A stretch of DNA of 62,594 nt from Gorillibacterium massiliense (GTDB lineage Bacteria > Bacillota > Bacilli > Paenibacillales > NBRC-103111), in the NCBI RefSeq assembly GCF_000455485.1, contig NZ_CBQR020000152.1, forward strand, positions 1-62,594, read 5' to 3'. A program made the translations under genes and the position numbers. A model generated the notes under the pieces. That model saw nothing but the letters and a program-made list of their open reading frames with translations. It searched no databases and was not told the origin of the DNA. Shown one piece after another: positions 17,648-27,056 of this stretch (within the stretch, counting starts at the first letter, position 1; the number at the start of each line of letters is the position of its first letter).

Positions 17648-18717
17648 AGTTTTTCATAAGGACTGATGCATCAGCGCTAATTGGAACCGGGCACATTATG
17701 AGATGTTTGACACTTGCCAATCAACTGAAGCGTTATAATTATGAAGTAACTATTTTATATAGACAAATGCCATCTCATTTTATTCAGACCTTTGATGAGA
17801 ATGGCTTTTCTTCCATTCATTTGATGAATAACGATCCTTTAGGAAGCAGCCTTGATGCATTGTATGTAACCAAGATTATACAAATGCATAGTGAAATATC
17901 TAAATCCGATTGGCTTATTGTTGATCATTATGGGATTGATTGGGTTTGGGAGGCTGAATTCGAAGGAGTTTTTGGAAGTATATTAGTCATTGATGATCTT
18001 GCCAATCGAAAACATCAATGTACTTTATTACTAGATGCAAACTTATATCAAAACTACGAAAGCAGATACAATCATTTATTGCATTGTACGGCTAAACAGC
18101 TGCTAGGCCCCAAATATGCATTACTACGTGAGGAATTTTTGATTGAACGAAATAAAGAAACGAATAGGGATGAAGAAGGAAGTCTCCATTTGCTGGTTTG
18201 TTTTGGTGGAACGGATCCAACAAATGAAACATTAAAGGTTCTTCATGCTCTCCAACCGCTGTTGGAAGACACAAATAAACTTAAAGTGAAGGTCATCCTG
18301 GGACAGGCTAATCCGAACATTTCGGTAATTCAATCGAAATGCCACATGCTTAAAAATACAAAGCTACTTATTCAACCTGCTTCTATGGCACGTGAAATGG
18401 CTACTTCTGACTTGGCGATCTGTGGTGGAGGTACAATGACTTGGGAGCGCTATTGCATGGGGCTGCCTGCAATAACAATTGCCATAGCAGACAATCAAGT
18501 TGAACTAGCAAAAGAAGGACAAGGACAGGGGATAGACCTTTATCTAGGTGAGTCGCAGGCGGTGACTGAAGAAGATATAAGGTCTTGCTTCATTAACCTT
18601 TTCAATGGAGTTGAACACTTTCGGAATGCTAGTAAACTGGCTATGGAACTGGTTGATGGTAGAGGTGCTGAACGAGTAACACAGCTGTTACTCTTGGAAC
18701 AGAGGGGGAGCCAATGA
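17644..18717 (+). CDS. pseG: PseG, UDP-sugar hydrolase
   Basis: 357 residues. Removes UDP from UDP-2,4-diacetamido-2,4,6-trideoxy-altropyranose to free the sugar for PseI. The signature FIRTDASALIGTGHIMRCLTLA at the N-terminus and a GT-B-like C-terminal half (LICFGGTDPTN-like LLVCFGGTDPTN, then CGGGTMTWERYCMGLP) are clear. It overlaps genes on both sides by 4 bp, so it is in one polycistron. Confidence 0.88.
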   Translation: MKFFIRTDASALIGTGHIMRCLTLANQLKRYNYEVTILYRQMPSHFIQTFDENGFSSIHLMNNDPLGSSLDALYVTKIIQMHSEISKSDWLIVDHYGIDWVWEAEFEGVFGSILVIDDLANRKHQCTLLLDANLYQNYESRYNHLLHCTAKQLLGPKYALLREEFLIERNKETNRDEEGSLHLLVCFGGTDPTNETLKVLHALQPLLEDTNKLKVKVILGQANPNISVIQSKCHMLKNTKLLIQPASMAREMATSDLAICGGGTMTWERYCMGLPAITIAIADNQVELAKEGQGQGIDLYLGESQAVTEEDIRSCFINLFNGVEHFRNASKLAMELVDGRGAERVTQLLLLEQRGSQ

Positions 18718-19172
18718 TTTTACGTGATGTTAGCCACGAGGATTTTGTGTGGGTATGGGAATGCAGGAATGATGAAACTACACGAAAAAACTCTATAAGT
18801 TCTAAGATTATTTCATTGGAAGAGCATTTGCAATGGATGGAGGAATCCATACTTTTATCCGAACGCAAAATGATGATTGCAGTAGAAGAGCATGAGCGAA
18901 TCGGAATCATTCGATTTGACGTTGAAGATCGTGATACGGCAGTTATTAGCATAAATATTGCTCCAAAGAGTCGTGGGCGTGGCTACAGCCAACACATGCT
19001 TGAACATCTAGAAGTGTTAATAAAATCAAACTATAAGGATATACGTACCCTTAAAGCCAATATTAAGAAGGAAAATTTGATATCAATTAAGACTTTTACT
19101 AAATCAGGCTTCTCTTTGTATGAAGAAGTTCAAGAGATTATAATTCTAACAAAGTCCTTATATTCCTCGTAA
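18714..19172 (+). CDS. pseH: PseH-like N-acetyltransferase (GNAT)
   Basis: 152 residues of the GNAT fold with the acetyl-CoA loop NIAPKSRGRGYSQHM at about residues 82-96. By position it would N-acetylate the 4-amino sugar made by PseC, giving the PseG substrate. It starts inside the end of pseG. Identity as PseH rests on operon context plus fold. Confidence 0.75.
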   Translation: MILRDVSHEDFVWVWECRNDETTRKNSISSKIISLEEHLQWMEESILLSERKMMIAVEEHERIGIIRFDVEDRDTAVISINIAPKSRGRGYSQHMLEHLEVLIKSNYKDIRTLKANIKKENLISIKTFTKSGFSLYEEVQEIIILTKSLYSS

Positions 19173-19189
19173 TCAAGGGAGAGAATGGT

Positions 19190-20242
19190 ATGAGCAACTT
19201 CATCTCTATTTCGCAAAAAAGGGTTGGTTTGGGTTATCGCCCATTGATTATTGCTGAAATGTCCGGTAATCATAACCAATCTCTAGATCGTGCTTTGCAG
19301 ATTGTTGAGGCTGCTGCAAAGGCAGGAGCGGATGCACTTAAATTGCAAACATACACCCCAGATACAATGACATTAAATATTGATGATGGGGAGTTTTTTA
19401 TAGAAGATAAGAACAGCCTTTGGGAAGGTAAATCTCTATATAAATTATATGAAGAGGCTTACACCCCATGGGAATGGCACAAGCCAATATTTGACCGGTG
19501 TAAAGAGCTGGGAATGCTTGCATTTAGCTCTCCCTTTGATCATACAGCAGTCGATTTCTTAGAGACGTTAGATGTTCCGGCATATAAGGTTGCATCATTC
19601 GAGAATGCGGATCTTCCTCTGATTAGAAAGGTTGCTTCAACCGGCAAACCTGTGATCATTTCTACCGGCATGGCTACATTAGCCGAACTTGATGAGGCAG
19701 TAAAAGCCTTTAGAGAAACAGGAAATAATCAACTTATTCTTTTGAAATGTACAAGCACTTATCCTGCATCACCAGAAAATACGAATATTTCAACCATTCC
19801 TCATATGAGGCAACTCTTTAATTGTGAAGTTGGGCTTTCGGACCATACTTTGGGTATTGGGGTGGCTGTGGCAAGTGTGGCTTTGGGGGCTAGCGTCATA
19901 GAGAAGCATTTCACCTTATCAAGAGCAGATGGAGGAGTAGATTCTACGTTTTCCTTAGAACCACATGAACTCCAATCCCTGGTCGAGGAAACAGAGCGTG
20001 CCTGGCTATCGTTAGGTTCCGTTAGCTATGGAGCCACAAAAAAAGAAGAGGCATCACTGCAATTTAGACGATCCCTGTATATAGCTGAAGACTTAAAAGA
20101 AGGTACCATCCTTTCGGAAAAGAACGTAAGAATTATTCGCCCAGGATATGGACTTTCACCAAAGTTTTATGAGTATGTACTTGGTAAAAAGTTAAATCGG
20201 GATGTTGTTAAAGGAACTCCATTATCTTGGGATTTGATCTAA
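19190..20242 (+). CDS. pseI: PseI, pseudaminic acid synthase
   Basis: 350 residues. Condenses the free diacetamido-sugar with phosphoenolpyruvate. The N-terminal NeuB barrel shows IIAEMSGNHNQSL, ADALKLQTYTPDTMT and KVASFENADLPLI. The C-terminal antifreeze-like SAF domain (about residues 290-350, RSLYIAEDLKEG) completes the family architecture. QTYTPDTMT favours pseudaminate synthase over sialate or legionaminate synthase. Confidence 0.88.
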   Translation: MSNFISISQKRVGLGYRPLIIAEMSGNHNQSLDRALQIVEAAAKAGADALKLQTYTPDTMTLNIDDGEFFIEDKNSLWEGKSLYKLYEEAYTPWEWHKPIFDRCKELGMLAFSSPFDHTAVDFLETLDVPAYKVASFENADLPLIRKVASTGKPVIISTGMATLAELDEAVKAFRETGNNQLILLKCTSTYPASPENTNISTIPHMRQLFNCEVGLSDHTLGIGVAVASVALGASVIEKHFTLSRADGGVDSTFSLEPHELQSLVEETERAWLSLGSVSYGATKKEEASLQFRRSLYIAEDLKEGTILSEKNVRIIRPGYGLSPKFYEYVLGKKLNRDVVKGTPLSWDLI

Positions 20243-20276
20243 ATAGCCTTTTTACTTCTTCATAGGGGGATAAATT

Positions 20277-21224
20277 ATGAACATTCTACTAACCGGCGGA
20301 GCCGGTTTTATCGGTCGCTGGGTGGCGAGACAATTGCTCGGCGAAGGACATCATCTATGGATCTTGGACGATTTGTCGAACGGACGAAAGGAAAATCTCC
20401 ATGAATTCGAAGGCCATCCGGGTTTGGAAGAATTCATTGTTGGATCCATTTTAGATGAGAAGCTACTTGAAGGATTATTTAATGCGCATAATTTCGACAT
20501 ATGCTATCACCTCGGCGCATCCATCAATGTCCAAGACTCGATCGATGATCCGAGCACAACGTTTAATAATGATACAGTCGGCACTTTTTATATCCTTGAA
20601 CAATGCCGTAGACATAATACGAAGGTAGTCTTCATGAGTACTTGTATGGTTTACGACCGTTGCAATGAGGAAACAGGCATTACTGAATTGCACCCAACCA
20701 AACCAGCTTCGCCTTATGCAGGCGCTAAAGTAGCTGCTGAAAATATGGTGCTCTCCTATTATTATGCATATGGCTTGCCTACAGTAGTCATTCGACCATT
20801 TAATACTTATGGTCCCTTCCAGAAGACGGGGGGAGAAGGCGGCGTTGTCGCTATTTTTATCAAAAATGAACTAAATGGTTTGGATCTGAATATTTACGGT
20901 GACGGTACACAGACAAGAGATTTACTCTACGTAGAAGATTGTGCGAGATTTGTCGTATCAGCGGGATTTTCTGATAAGGTGAATGGTGAAATTGTTAATG
21001 CAGGATTAGGAAAGGACATTTCCGTGAATGATTTGGCCCTTCTCATTTCGGGTGATCCGAAGCGGATCAAGCACGTGGAGCATATTCACCCTCAGAGTGA
21101 AATTCAAAAGTTGTTATGCAACTCCGATAAGGCTAGTCGTATTCTTAGTTGGAAACCTGAAATTAGCCTCGAAGTGGGTATTCGCCGTACAAGAGAATGG
21201 ATTCAAAGTGGTGGGTTAGCTTAA
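20277..21224 (+). CDS. Extended SDR sugar dehydratase/epimerase (Pen-like)
   Basis: 315 residues. NAD-dependent sugar-nucleotide enzyme with GGAGFIG, an unusual active-site strand STCMVYD, and YAGAK as the Tyr-x-x-x-Lys pair. GC-richer at its start than the rest of the operon. By analogy with the Bacillus Pen/Pal pair it could make the 5,6-ene intermediate that the PseB/Pal-like enzyme at 15846 completes. The alternative is an unrelated epimerase for a second sugar. Start follows TAGGGGGAT. Confidence 0.7.
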   Translation: MNILLTGGAGFIGRWVARQLLGEGHHLWILDDLSNGRKENLHEFEGHPGLEEFIVGSILDEKLLEGLFNAHNFDICYHLGASINVQDSIDDPSTTFNNDTVGTFYILEQCRRHNTKVVFMSTCMVYDRCNEETGITELHPTKPASPYAGAKVAAENMVLSYYYAYGLPTVVIRPFNTYGPFQKTGGEGGVVAIFIKNELNGLDLNIYGDGTQTRDLLYVEDCARFVVSAGFSDKVNGEIVNAGLGKDISVNDLALLISGDPKRIKHVEHIHPQSEIQKLLCNSDKASRILSWKPEISLEVGIRRTREWIQSGGLA

Positions 21225-21249
21225 AAGGTTAGAAGAAGGGAAGATCAAA

Positions 21250-22443
21250 ATGGCTAATCAACAAGCGCAATCATCCTCATCTCCCGTACGGGCTACACTT
21301 TTGCCCTATGGTCAGCAATGGTTGGATGAACAGGATATCGAGGCTGTCGTTCAAGTACTACGCGGTGACTTTCTAACACAAGGACCGGCCATTAAGGCAT
21401 TTGAGTTAAAAGTAGCTAATTATGTGGGTGCCAAATATGCAGTAGCATTTACGAATGGAACTGCTGCACTTCATGGTGCCTGCTTTGCTGCCCAAATTGG
21501 CAAAGGTGATGAAGTCATTACTACACCAATTACATTTTTGGCATCAAGTAATTGTGTGCTCTATCAAGGAGGCACACCTGTATTTGCTGATATTGATATG
21601 AATACATACAATATCGATCCAGCACAAATTAAACAGAAAATTACAGCACGAACAAAAGCAATCATTGCAGTAGATTTCACGGGACAGCCAGTAGAGGTAG
21701 ATCAAATCACTACAATAGCAAGAGATCACAACCTGGTATTCATTCAGGATGCGGCCCATTCATTGGGCTCAACTTATGGTGATCGGAAGATAGGCTCCGT
21801 GGCTGATATGACGATGTTTAGTTTTCACCCTGTGAAGCATATTACGACAGGTGAAGGCGGAATTATTACCACAAACAATGAACTATATTTCCGCAGGCTT
21901 TTGATGTTCCGAAGTCATGGTATGACAAGAAACCTCGATGAACTCACTAGAAATGATGGGCCATGGTACTATGAAATGCAAGAGCTGGGGTACAACTACA
22001 GAATGACCGATATACAAGCAGCATTAGGCGTGAGCCAGATGGATAAGATTGATTCCTTTATAGCTCGAAGACGTGAAATTGCGAAGCGATATACGGAGGC
22101 CTTTTCCTCGATGAAAGGGATTGTCATTCCGGCCCAACATGATCTGGCTGACTCTTCATGGCATTTGTATGTACTAAGATGGATCCCGGAATTCTTTAAT
22201 GGAGACAGGAAAGCCATATTCAAGGCATTAAGGGAAGAAAATATCGGTGTTAATGTACACTACATTCCCGTATATCTACAACCGTATTACCAGCAGTTGG
22301 GGTATGAACAGGGGATTTGCCCAAATGCTGAGACTTACTATAGTTCAGCTATAACCATTCCGTGTTTCCCCAAAATGCAGGATACCGATGTGGATGATGT
22401 TATCGCTGCAGTGGAGAAGGTATATGGCAGATTTCTAAAATAA
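21250..22443 (+). CDS. pseC: PseC-like PLP aminotransferase
   Basis: 397 residues, DegT/DnrJ/EryC1 family. Aminates UDP-4-keto-6-deoxy-AltNAc. The PLP lysine lies in SFHPVKHITTGEGG (about residue 196). FTNGTAALHGAC and PITFLASSNCVLYQGGTP are typical of PseC. The first 20 residues are a Ser-rich extension. The ATG at 21250 follows AGAAGGGAAG. It is the last intact gene of the operon; a strong terminator lies 94 bp downstream. Confidence 0.88.
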   Translation: MANQQAQSSSSPVRATLLPYGQQWLDEQDIEAVVQVLRGDFLTQGPAIKAFELKVANYVGAKYAVAFTNGTAALHGACFAAQIGKGDEVITTPITFLASSNCVLYQGGTPVFADIDMNTYNIDPAQIKQKITARTKAIIAVDFTGQPVEVDQITTIARDHNLVFIQDAAHSLGSTYGDRKIGSVADMTMFSFHPVKHITTGEGGIITTNNELYFRRLLMFRSHGMTRNLDELTRNDGPWYYEMQELGYNYRMTDIQAALGVSQMDKIDSFIARRREIAKRYTEAFSSMKGIVIPAQHDLADSSWHLYVLRWIPEFFNGDRKAIFKALREENIGVNVHYIPVYLQPYYQQLGYEQGICPNAETYYSSAITIPCFPKMQDTDVDDVIAAVEKVYGRFLK

Positions 22444-22536
22444 AACCATTCAGCTCTCTAAAAATGGCGTTGTAAACATGATTGTCCTTTAAAGACGAAG
22501 TGAAGGATAACAATCTCAGCCTCTTTCCTTATTATC

Positions 22537-22571
22537 AGGTCAACCAGTCTGTTCTGGTTGGCCTATTTTTT
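22537..22571 (+). terminator. Terminator of the glycosylation operon
   Basis: AGGTCAACCAG (22537-22547) pairs with CTGGTTGGCCT (22554-22564), loop TCTGTT, then ATTTTTT. Confidence 0.9.
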
Positions 22572-22605
22572 GATCGGTCTTTGATAGCGGCGCTTCTTGA
22601 AGGGC

Positions 22606-22915
22606 ATGGTTGCTGCTTATCCTTATTACCCCCCTACCCCCGCGCATATGCTGTTCAAGGGGATGATGGCCTGACAGCAGGCTTTAGGCAAACCGTTTGA
22701 GACAGTGGAGGCCTACGTCGGCTTACTGCAGTGGTTGTTACAAGGCTTGCCATCGAATGCCTACGAATCTTTCCTCTATTTATCATCCACCTGCGTGTAT
22801 AGCGGGCTACCCGACGGAAAAAGCGGAAGAGGGCTCATCACTCTCCGTCAATCCAATTCAATCGGTAACCTATTGGCCGAGTGCATTTTTTCATAATATA
22901 TCCCGAGAGTAGCCA
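22606..22915 (+). pseudogene. Decayed NAD-dependent epimerase fragment
   Basis: From 22606 one frame reads MVAAYPYYPPTPAHMLFKG, hits TGA at 22672, then continues as QQALGKPFETVEAYVGLL and SFLYLSSTCVYSGLPDGKS. Near 22815 the likeness moves to another frame (AEEGSSLSVNPIQ) and then back (GNLLAECIFS). SxSTCVYSG followed by a degraded Tyr-Gly and LLAE is the active-site layout of extended SDR epimerases. It lies after the glycosylation terminator and is probably a lost member of that cluster. Confidence 0.55.
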
Positions 22916-22948
22916 TTTGGTATAGTTGGAAATTTGCAAAAGCTTCAC

Positions 22949-22981
22949 TTGTGCACAAAGTTATCCACAGGCTGTGCATAA
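22949..22981. promoter_or_regulatory. DnaA-box cluster
   Basis: TTATCCACA at 22961-22969 on + and TTATGCACA at 22973-22981 on - both match TTATNCACA exactly. The palindrome TTGTGCACAA at 22949-22958 differs by one base on each strand. Three sites fit in 33 bp, about 290 bp before the cold-shock gene. No dnaA, dnaN or replication gene is nearby. Confidence 0.6.
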
Positions 22982-23188
22982 TGTGTGTAAATGGAATGTA
23001 AACAATGAAAACAAGCTTTCATGGCATGTGGGCATTGTGAAGAACTTGAAGGTTGTCGAATATTCTGAAAATTATCGCGAGAAACGCTCGGTTTCAGGAA
23101 GAAATTAGGGACTAAAACGGCGCAGGCGAGGATACTGGCGAAAACGCACGAATGCGCTAGGAAATGAGACATGCGTCACTAAGCACGT

Positions 23189-23218
23189 TTGACATGGCTT
23201 GGCTTAGAATGGTATAGT
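23189..23218 (+). promoter_or_regulatory. Promoter of the cold-shock gene
   Basis: TTGACA (23189-23194), 18 bp, TATAGT (23213-23218). The transcript would have a leader of about 45 nt. Confidence 0.65.
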
Positions 23219-23271
23219 CAAAAAGTGAAAGCCTTGGGCTTTTTATTTGAAAATGAAGGGAATGTGTGTAA

Positions 23272-23469
23272 ATGCAAGGTCGTGTTAAATGGTTTAACGC
23301 AGAAAAAGGTTACGGTTTCATCGAGACCGAAGAAGGCGGAGACGTATTCGTTCACTTCTCAGCTATCCAATCTGACGGTTTCAAATCTTTGGACGAAGGC
23401 CAACAAGTTGAATTCGACATCGTCGAAGGCGCTCGCGGTCCGCAAGCCGCTAACGTTGTAAAACTGTAA
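23272..23469 (+). CDS. Cold-shock protein (CspA/CspB family)
   Basis: 65 residues, a single OB-fold cold-shock domain. The two RNA-binding motifs are present: KGYGFIE (RNP1) and DVFVHFSAI (RNP2). Binds single-stranded RNA or DNA and acts as an RNA chaperone. Full family length, strong own promoter and terminator, and biased codon use point to high expression. Confidence 0.95.
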   Translation: MQGRVKWFNAEKGYGFIETEEGGDVFVHFSAIQSDGFKSLDEGQQVEFDIVEGARGPQAANVVKL

Positions 23470-23518
23470 GGGTCGGCGGAAGAGCCGCTCCCAACATAGA
23501 TGGTTATCGGCTCCAAAA

Positions 23519-23548
23519 AGCACTCCGAATTATTTCGGGGTGTTTTTT
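23519..23548 (+). terminator. Cold-shock gene terminator
   Basis: CACTCCGAA (23521-23529) pairs with TTCGGGGTG (23534-23542) with one G-T pair, loop TTAT, then TTTTTTG. Confidence 0.85.
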
Positions 23549-23677
23549 GTTGTGGGGATGTCTCCTGTGGAAAAGGGACAGACGGTTAGTTTTGTGATGT
23601 TTCTCATATATTGGAGATGATCGTAAAGAGTTCTTAAAAGTTTCATACGATTTGTCCGTTTTTGTTAAGTTCTTGTT

Positions 23678-23706
23678 TTGATGTAATAGCTTATCTATAT
23701 TATAAT
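23678..23706 (+). promoter_or_regulatory. Promoter of hpf
   Basis: TTGATG (23678-23683), 17 bp, TATAAT (23701-23706), 23 bp before the ATG. The leader is very short. I did not find a convincing sigma-B or sigma-H site, which might also be expected. Confidence 0.55.
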
Positions 23707-23728
23707 GAAGTAGAAAGGAGGAGTATCC

Positions 23729-24277
23729 ATGAAGTATACCATTCGCGGAAAGAACCTTGAGGTAACGGAAGCTTTACGCGACTACGTGCAAAAAAGGCTT
23801 GGCCGATTGGAAAAGTATTTTGAAGCTCCCCCGACCTCTGATGTTACGGTTACGCTAAGCGTCGTTCGTGACAGCCAAAACGTAGAGGTGACTATCCCCT
23901 TGACCGGAGGCATTCTCCGGGCTGAAGTGAAAGGCGGCGATATGTACGCTTCCATCGATCTCGTCACCGAGAAACTGGAGCGGCAAATCCGCAAGCTGAA
24001 GACGAAAGCGAACAGAAAAATCCGTGAAATGGGCGGGATGCGGACCTTCAAGGAAGATCCCAAACTGCCGGACATGCATGACGAAGACGAGCAATTTGAG
24101 CTTGTTCGGACAAAGCGGTTTACTCTGAAACCGATGAATGTGGAGGAGGCCATCCTCCAAATGAACATGGTCGGGCACAATTTCTTCGTGTTTTCCAATT
24201 CAGAATCTGCCGAAGAGGTGAACGTCGTTTATAAACGAAACGATGGAACCTACGGTTTGATTGAGCCCGCCAATTAA
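23729..24277 (+). CDS. hpf: Long-form ribosome hibernation promoting factor
   Basis: 182 residues. Dimerises 70S ribosomes into inactive 100S particles in stationary phase. The N-terminal S30AE/HPF domain (MKYTIRGKNLEVTEALRDYVQKRLGRLEKYF) binds the decoding site. The C-terminal dimerisation domain (about residues 125-182: RTKRFTLKPMNVEEAILQMNMVGHNFFVF) marks the long form. Good AAAGGAGG site before the ATG. It has its own promoter and terminator, next to secA as in Bacillus. Confidence 0.95.
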   Translation: MKYTIRGKNLEVTEALRDYVQKRLGRLEKYFEAPPTSDVTVTLSVVRDSQNVEVTIPLTGGILRAEVKGGDMYASIDLVTEKLERQIRKLKTKANRKIREMGGMRTFKEDPKLPDMHDEDEQFELVRTKRFTLKPMNVEEAILQMNMVGHNFFVFSNSESAEEVNVVYKRNDGTYGLIEPAN

Positions 24278-24292
24278 CAAATAATAGTTAAA

Positions 24293-24322
24293 TGGCCCGG
24301 TCCTGAAACGGATCGGGCTTTG
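24293..24322 (+). terminator. hpf terminator
   Basis: GCCCGGTCC (24295-24303) pairs with GGATCGGGC (24310-24318), loop TGAAAC. Only TTT follows, so efficiency is uncertain. Confidence 0.55.
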
Positions 24323-24350
24323 ATGCGTATATAAGATGATTAAGGTACTG

Positions 24351-24379
24351 TTGCTACGAGGTCTTGAACCTGTTACAAT
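24351..24379 (+). promoter_or_regulatory. Promoter of secA
   Basis: TTGCTA (24351-24356), 17 bp, TACAAT (24374-24379), about 60 bp before the secA start. Confidence 0.5.
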
Positions 24380-24438
24380 TTTTGTAATGCTTTTTAGGTG
24401 CGATGAAGGAATATGTGATTTTTGAAAGGGGTTTACCC

Positions 24439-26949
24439 ATGCTTGGACTCGTAAAAAAGGTGTTTGGGGATTCCAACGAGCGCGACATCAAACGAATGAT
24501 GAAAACGGTCGAGCGAATCAATGAGATGGAACTGCGGTTTTCCGGCTTGTCGGACGAGCAGCTCCTGGCGAAGACCGATGAATACAAGGAACGTTACGCC
24601 AAAGGCGAAACGTTGGAGGATTTGATGCCCGAAGCGTTTGCGACGGTGCGTGAAGCGGCTAAACGGACGCTGGGACAGCGGCATTTTGACGTACAGCTGG
24701 TCGGAGGTATGGCGCTTCATGAAGGTCGGATCGCCGAGATGAAGACCGGGGAAGGGAAAACCCTCACTGGTACGCTTTCGGTTTACTTGAACGCACTGAC
24801 GGGGCAAGGGGTTCACCTGGTTACGGTCAACGATTATCTGGCGACGGTAGGCGCGGAGCAAATGGGGAAAATCTATAATTTCCTCGGTTTGACTGTCGGC
24901 CTCAATCTCCACGATATGAGCCATGATGAAAAACAGCAAGCCTATGCTTGCGATATCACATATGGTACGAACAACGAATTCGGCTTTGACTATCTGCGGG
25001 ACAACATGGTGCTCTATAAAGAGCAAATGGTACAGCGGCCCTTGTATTATGCCATCGTCGACGAAGTGGACTCGATTCTCATTGACGAAGCGCGGACTCC
25101 GCTTATTATTTCCGGCCAGGCGGCAAAATCGACGGAGATGTACTCCACGGCGGATCGTTTTGTGAACAAGCTGAAGCAGGACACGGACTACACCGTCGAT
25201 ATCAAGCTAAAGTCCGTCGCTTTGACGGAGGAAGGCGTGGCGAAGGCAGAACGGGCGTTTAGCGTAGATAACCTCTACTCTCATGAGCACGTAACCTTGA
25301 ACCATCACATCGTTCAGGCTTTGAAGGCCAACGTCATCATGAAGCGGGACGTAGATTACGTTGTTCAAGATGAAGAGGTCGTCATTGTCGACGAGTTTAC
25401 CGGTCGTCTGATGACCGGCCGCCGCTACAGCGAAGGCTTGCACCAAGCCATTGAAGCGAAAGAACAAATCAAGATTCAAAACGAAAGCATGACGCTGGCG
25501 ACGATTACCTTCCAAAACTACTTCCGGATGTATAAAAAACTGGCCGGCATGACCGGTACGGCGAAGACAGAGGAAGAAGAGTTCAAGAAGATCTACGGGC
25601 TGGAAGTTCTCGTTGTACCGACTAATAAGCCGATGATCCGTAAGGATATGCCCGATGTGGTCTATAAAACGGAAATGAGCAAGTTCCGCGCAGCCGTGAA
25701 CGAGATCGTAGATCGGCATAAGGTCAATCAGCCGGTACTGGTCGGTACGGTTTCCATCGAGCACTCGGAGCTTTTGTCGGAGTTACTGAAGAAGAAGGGC
25801 ATTAAGCACCAAGTACTGAATGCCAAGTATCACCGGGAGGAAGCGGAAATTGTCTCCCTGGCTGGTCAACCGGGCGCAGTCACCATTGCGACCAACATGG
25901 CAGGTCGTGGTACGGATATTTTGCTGGGTGAAGGAGTTCCGGAGCTTGGCGGATTGCATATCATAGGTACGGAGCGTCACGAAAGCCGACGGATCGACAA
26001 TCAGCTGCGGGGCCGTTCTGGACGTCAAGGCGACCCGGGTTCGTCCCAGTTTTACATCTCCCTGGAAGATGAACTGATGCGCCGCTTCGGCGCCGAGAAC
26101 ATCATGGGGATGATGGATCGCTTCGGCTTTGAAGAAGACCAACCAATTGAAAGCAAGCTCGTTTCGAAGGCGATCGAATCTGCCCAGAAGCGGGTTGAAG
26201 GCAACAACTTCGACGTGCGGAAGGTCGTTCTGCAATATGACGACGTGATGAACCAGCAGCGGAATATTATCTACAAACAGCGCAAAGAAGTGCTGGAGTC
26301 GGAAAATATCCGCGGTATTGTTGAAGGCATGCTGGAGCCGGTTCTGGACCGGGCTATTGCGGCGAATATGGCGAAGGAACAGATTCCTGAAGAATGGGAT
26401 CTGGAGGCGCTGGTTCGCTACATCCACGGCACCTTCCTGCCGGAAGGCACTTTCACTAAAGAGGATCTCTGGGGTAAGGAACCGGAAGAGGTCATCGAGC
26501 TTGTTCAAGAGAAGATCAAGAAGCTGTACGATGAGCGGGAAGAGCAAATCGGTCCGGAAAATATGCGCGAGTTTGAAAAGGTCGTCGTTCTGCGTGCCGT
26601 CGACAGCAAGTGGATGGATCACATCGACGCCATGGATCAGCTTCGTCAAGGCATTCACCTTCGTGCTTACGGCGGTACCGATCCGCTGCGTGAGTATCAG
26701 TTTGAAGGCTTCGAGATGTTCCAGGAGATGGTCGAAAGCGTCCAGGAGGAAGTTTCCAAGTACATCATGAAGGCGCAAGTCGAAGTGAACCTGGAACGGG
26801 AAGCGGTGGCCGAAGGCCAAGCGGTTACTCCTGGAGAGTCGGCTGAAAAGCGCCCGGTGAAGAAGAAAGAAGCGGAGAAAATCGGCCGCAACGATCCTTG
26901 CCCATGCGGCAGCGGCAAGAAGTACAAGCACTGCCACGGGCTGGCTTAA
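24439..26949 (+). CDS. secA: SecA, preprotein translocase ATPase
   Basis: 836 residues. Motor that drives unfolded preproteins through SecYEG. Visible are Walker A ([13 protein letters not shown]), [16 protein letters not shown], the second nucleotide-binding fold ([25 protein letters not shown]) and the C-terminal zinc motif [14 protein letters not shown] that binds SecB or phospholipid. The ATG at 24439 ([10 protein letters not shown]) follows AAAGGGG and gives the usual family N-terminus. The ATG at 24403 adds 12 non-homologous residues. Confidence 0.97.
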   Translation: MLGLVKKVFGDSNERDIKRMMKTVERINEMELRFSGLSDEQLLAKTDEYKERYAKGETLEDLMPEAFATVREAAKRTLGQRHFDVQLVGGMALHEGRIAEMKTGEGKTLTGTLSVYLNALTGQGVHLVTVNDYLATVGAEQMGKIYNFLGLTVGLNLHDMSHDEKQQAYACDITYGTNNEFGFDYLRDNMVLYKEQMVQRPLYYAIVDEVDSILIDEARTPLIISGQAAKSTEMYSTADRFVNKLKQDTDYTVDIKLKSVALTEEGVAKAERAFSVDNLYSHEHVTLNHHIVQALKANVIMKRDVDYVVQDEEVVIVDEFTGRLMTGRRYSEGLHQAIEAKEQIKIQNESMTLATITFQNYFRMYKKLAGMTGTAKTEEEEFKKIYGLEVLVVPTNKPMIRKDMPDVVYKTEMSKFRAAVNEIVDRHKVNQPVLVGTVSIEHSELLSELLKKKGIKHQVLNAKYHREEAEIVSLAGQPGAVTIATNMAGRGTDILLGEGVPELGGLHIIGTERHESRRIDNQLRGRSGRQGDPGSSQFYISLEDELMRRFGAENIMGMMDRFGFEEDQPIESKLVSKAIESAQKRVEGNNFDVRKVVLQYDDVMNQQRNIIYKQRKEVLESENIRGIVEGMLEPVLDRAIAANMAKEQIPEEWDLEALVRYIHGTFLPEGTFTKEDLWGKEPEEVIELVQEKIKKLYDEREEQIGPENMREFEKVVVLRAVDSKWMDHIDAMDQLRQGIHLRAYGGTDPLREYQFEGFEMFQEMVESVQEEVSKYIMKAQVEVNLEREAVAEGQAVTPGESAEKRPVKKKEAEKIGRNDPCPCGSGKKYKHCHGLA

Positions 26950-27056
26950 AAGGGAATAGATGAAGGGGGATGAACCCTACGACGGCGCGTGCGCTGCCGG
27001 GTTTGTCCCTCTCCCGTTTATGAGAGCATTTTAAAACAAAAAAGGGAGAGATAATA

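Noticed and set aside
22949-22981. Chromosomal or plasmid replication origin
   Set aside because: Only three DnaA boxes and no adjacent replication initiation gene or AT-rich unwinding element of typical size.
25783-26937. Long open frame of 384 codons on the minus strand inside secA
   Set aside because: It is the mirror frame of a conserved gene with strong codon bias; no ribosome binding site or protein likeness.
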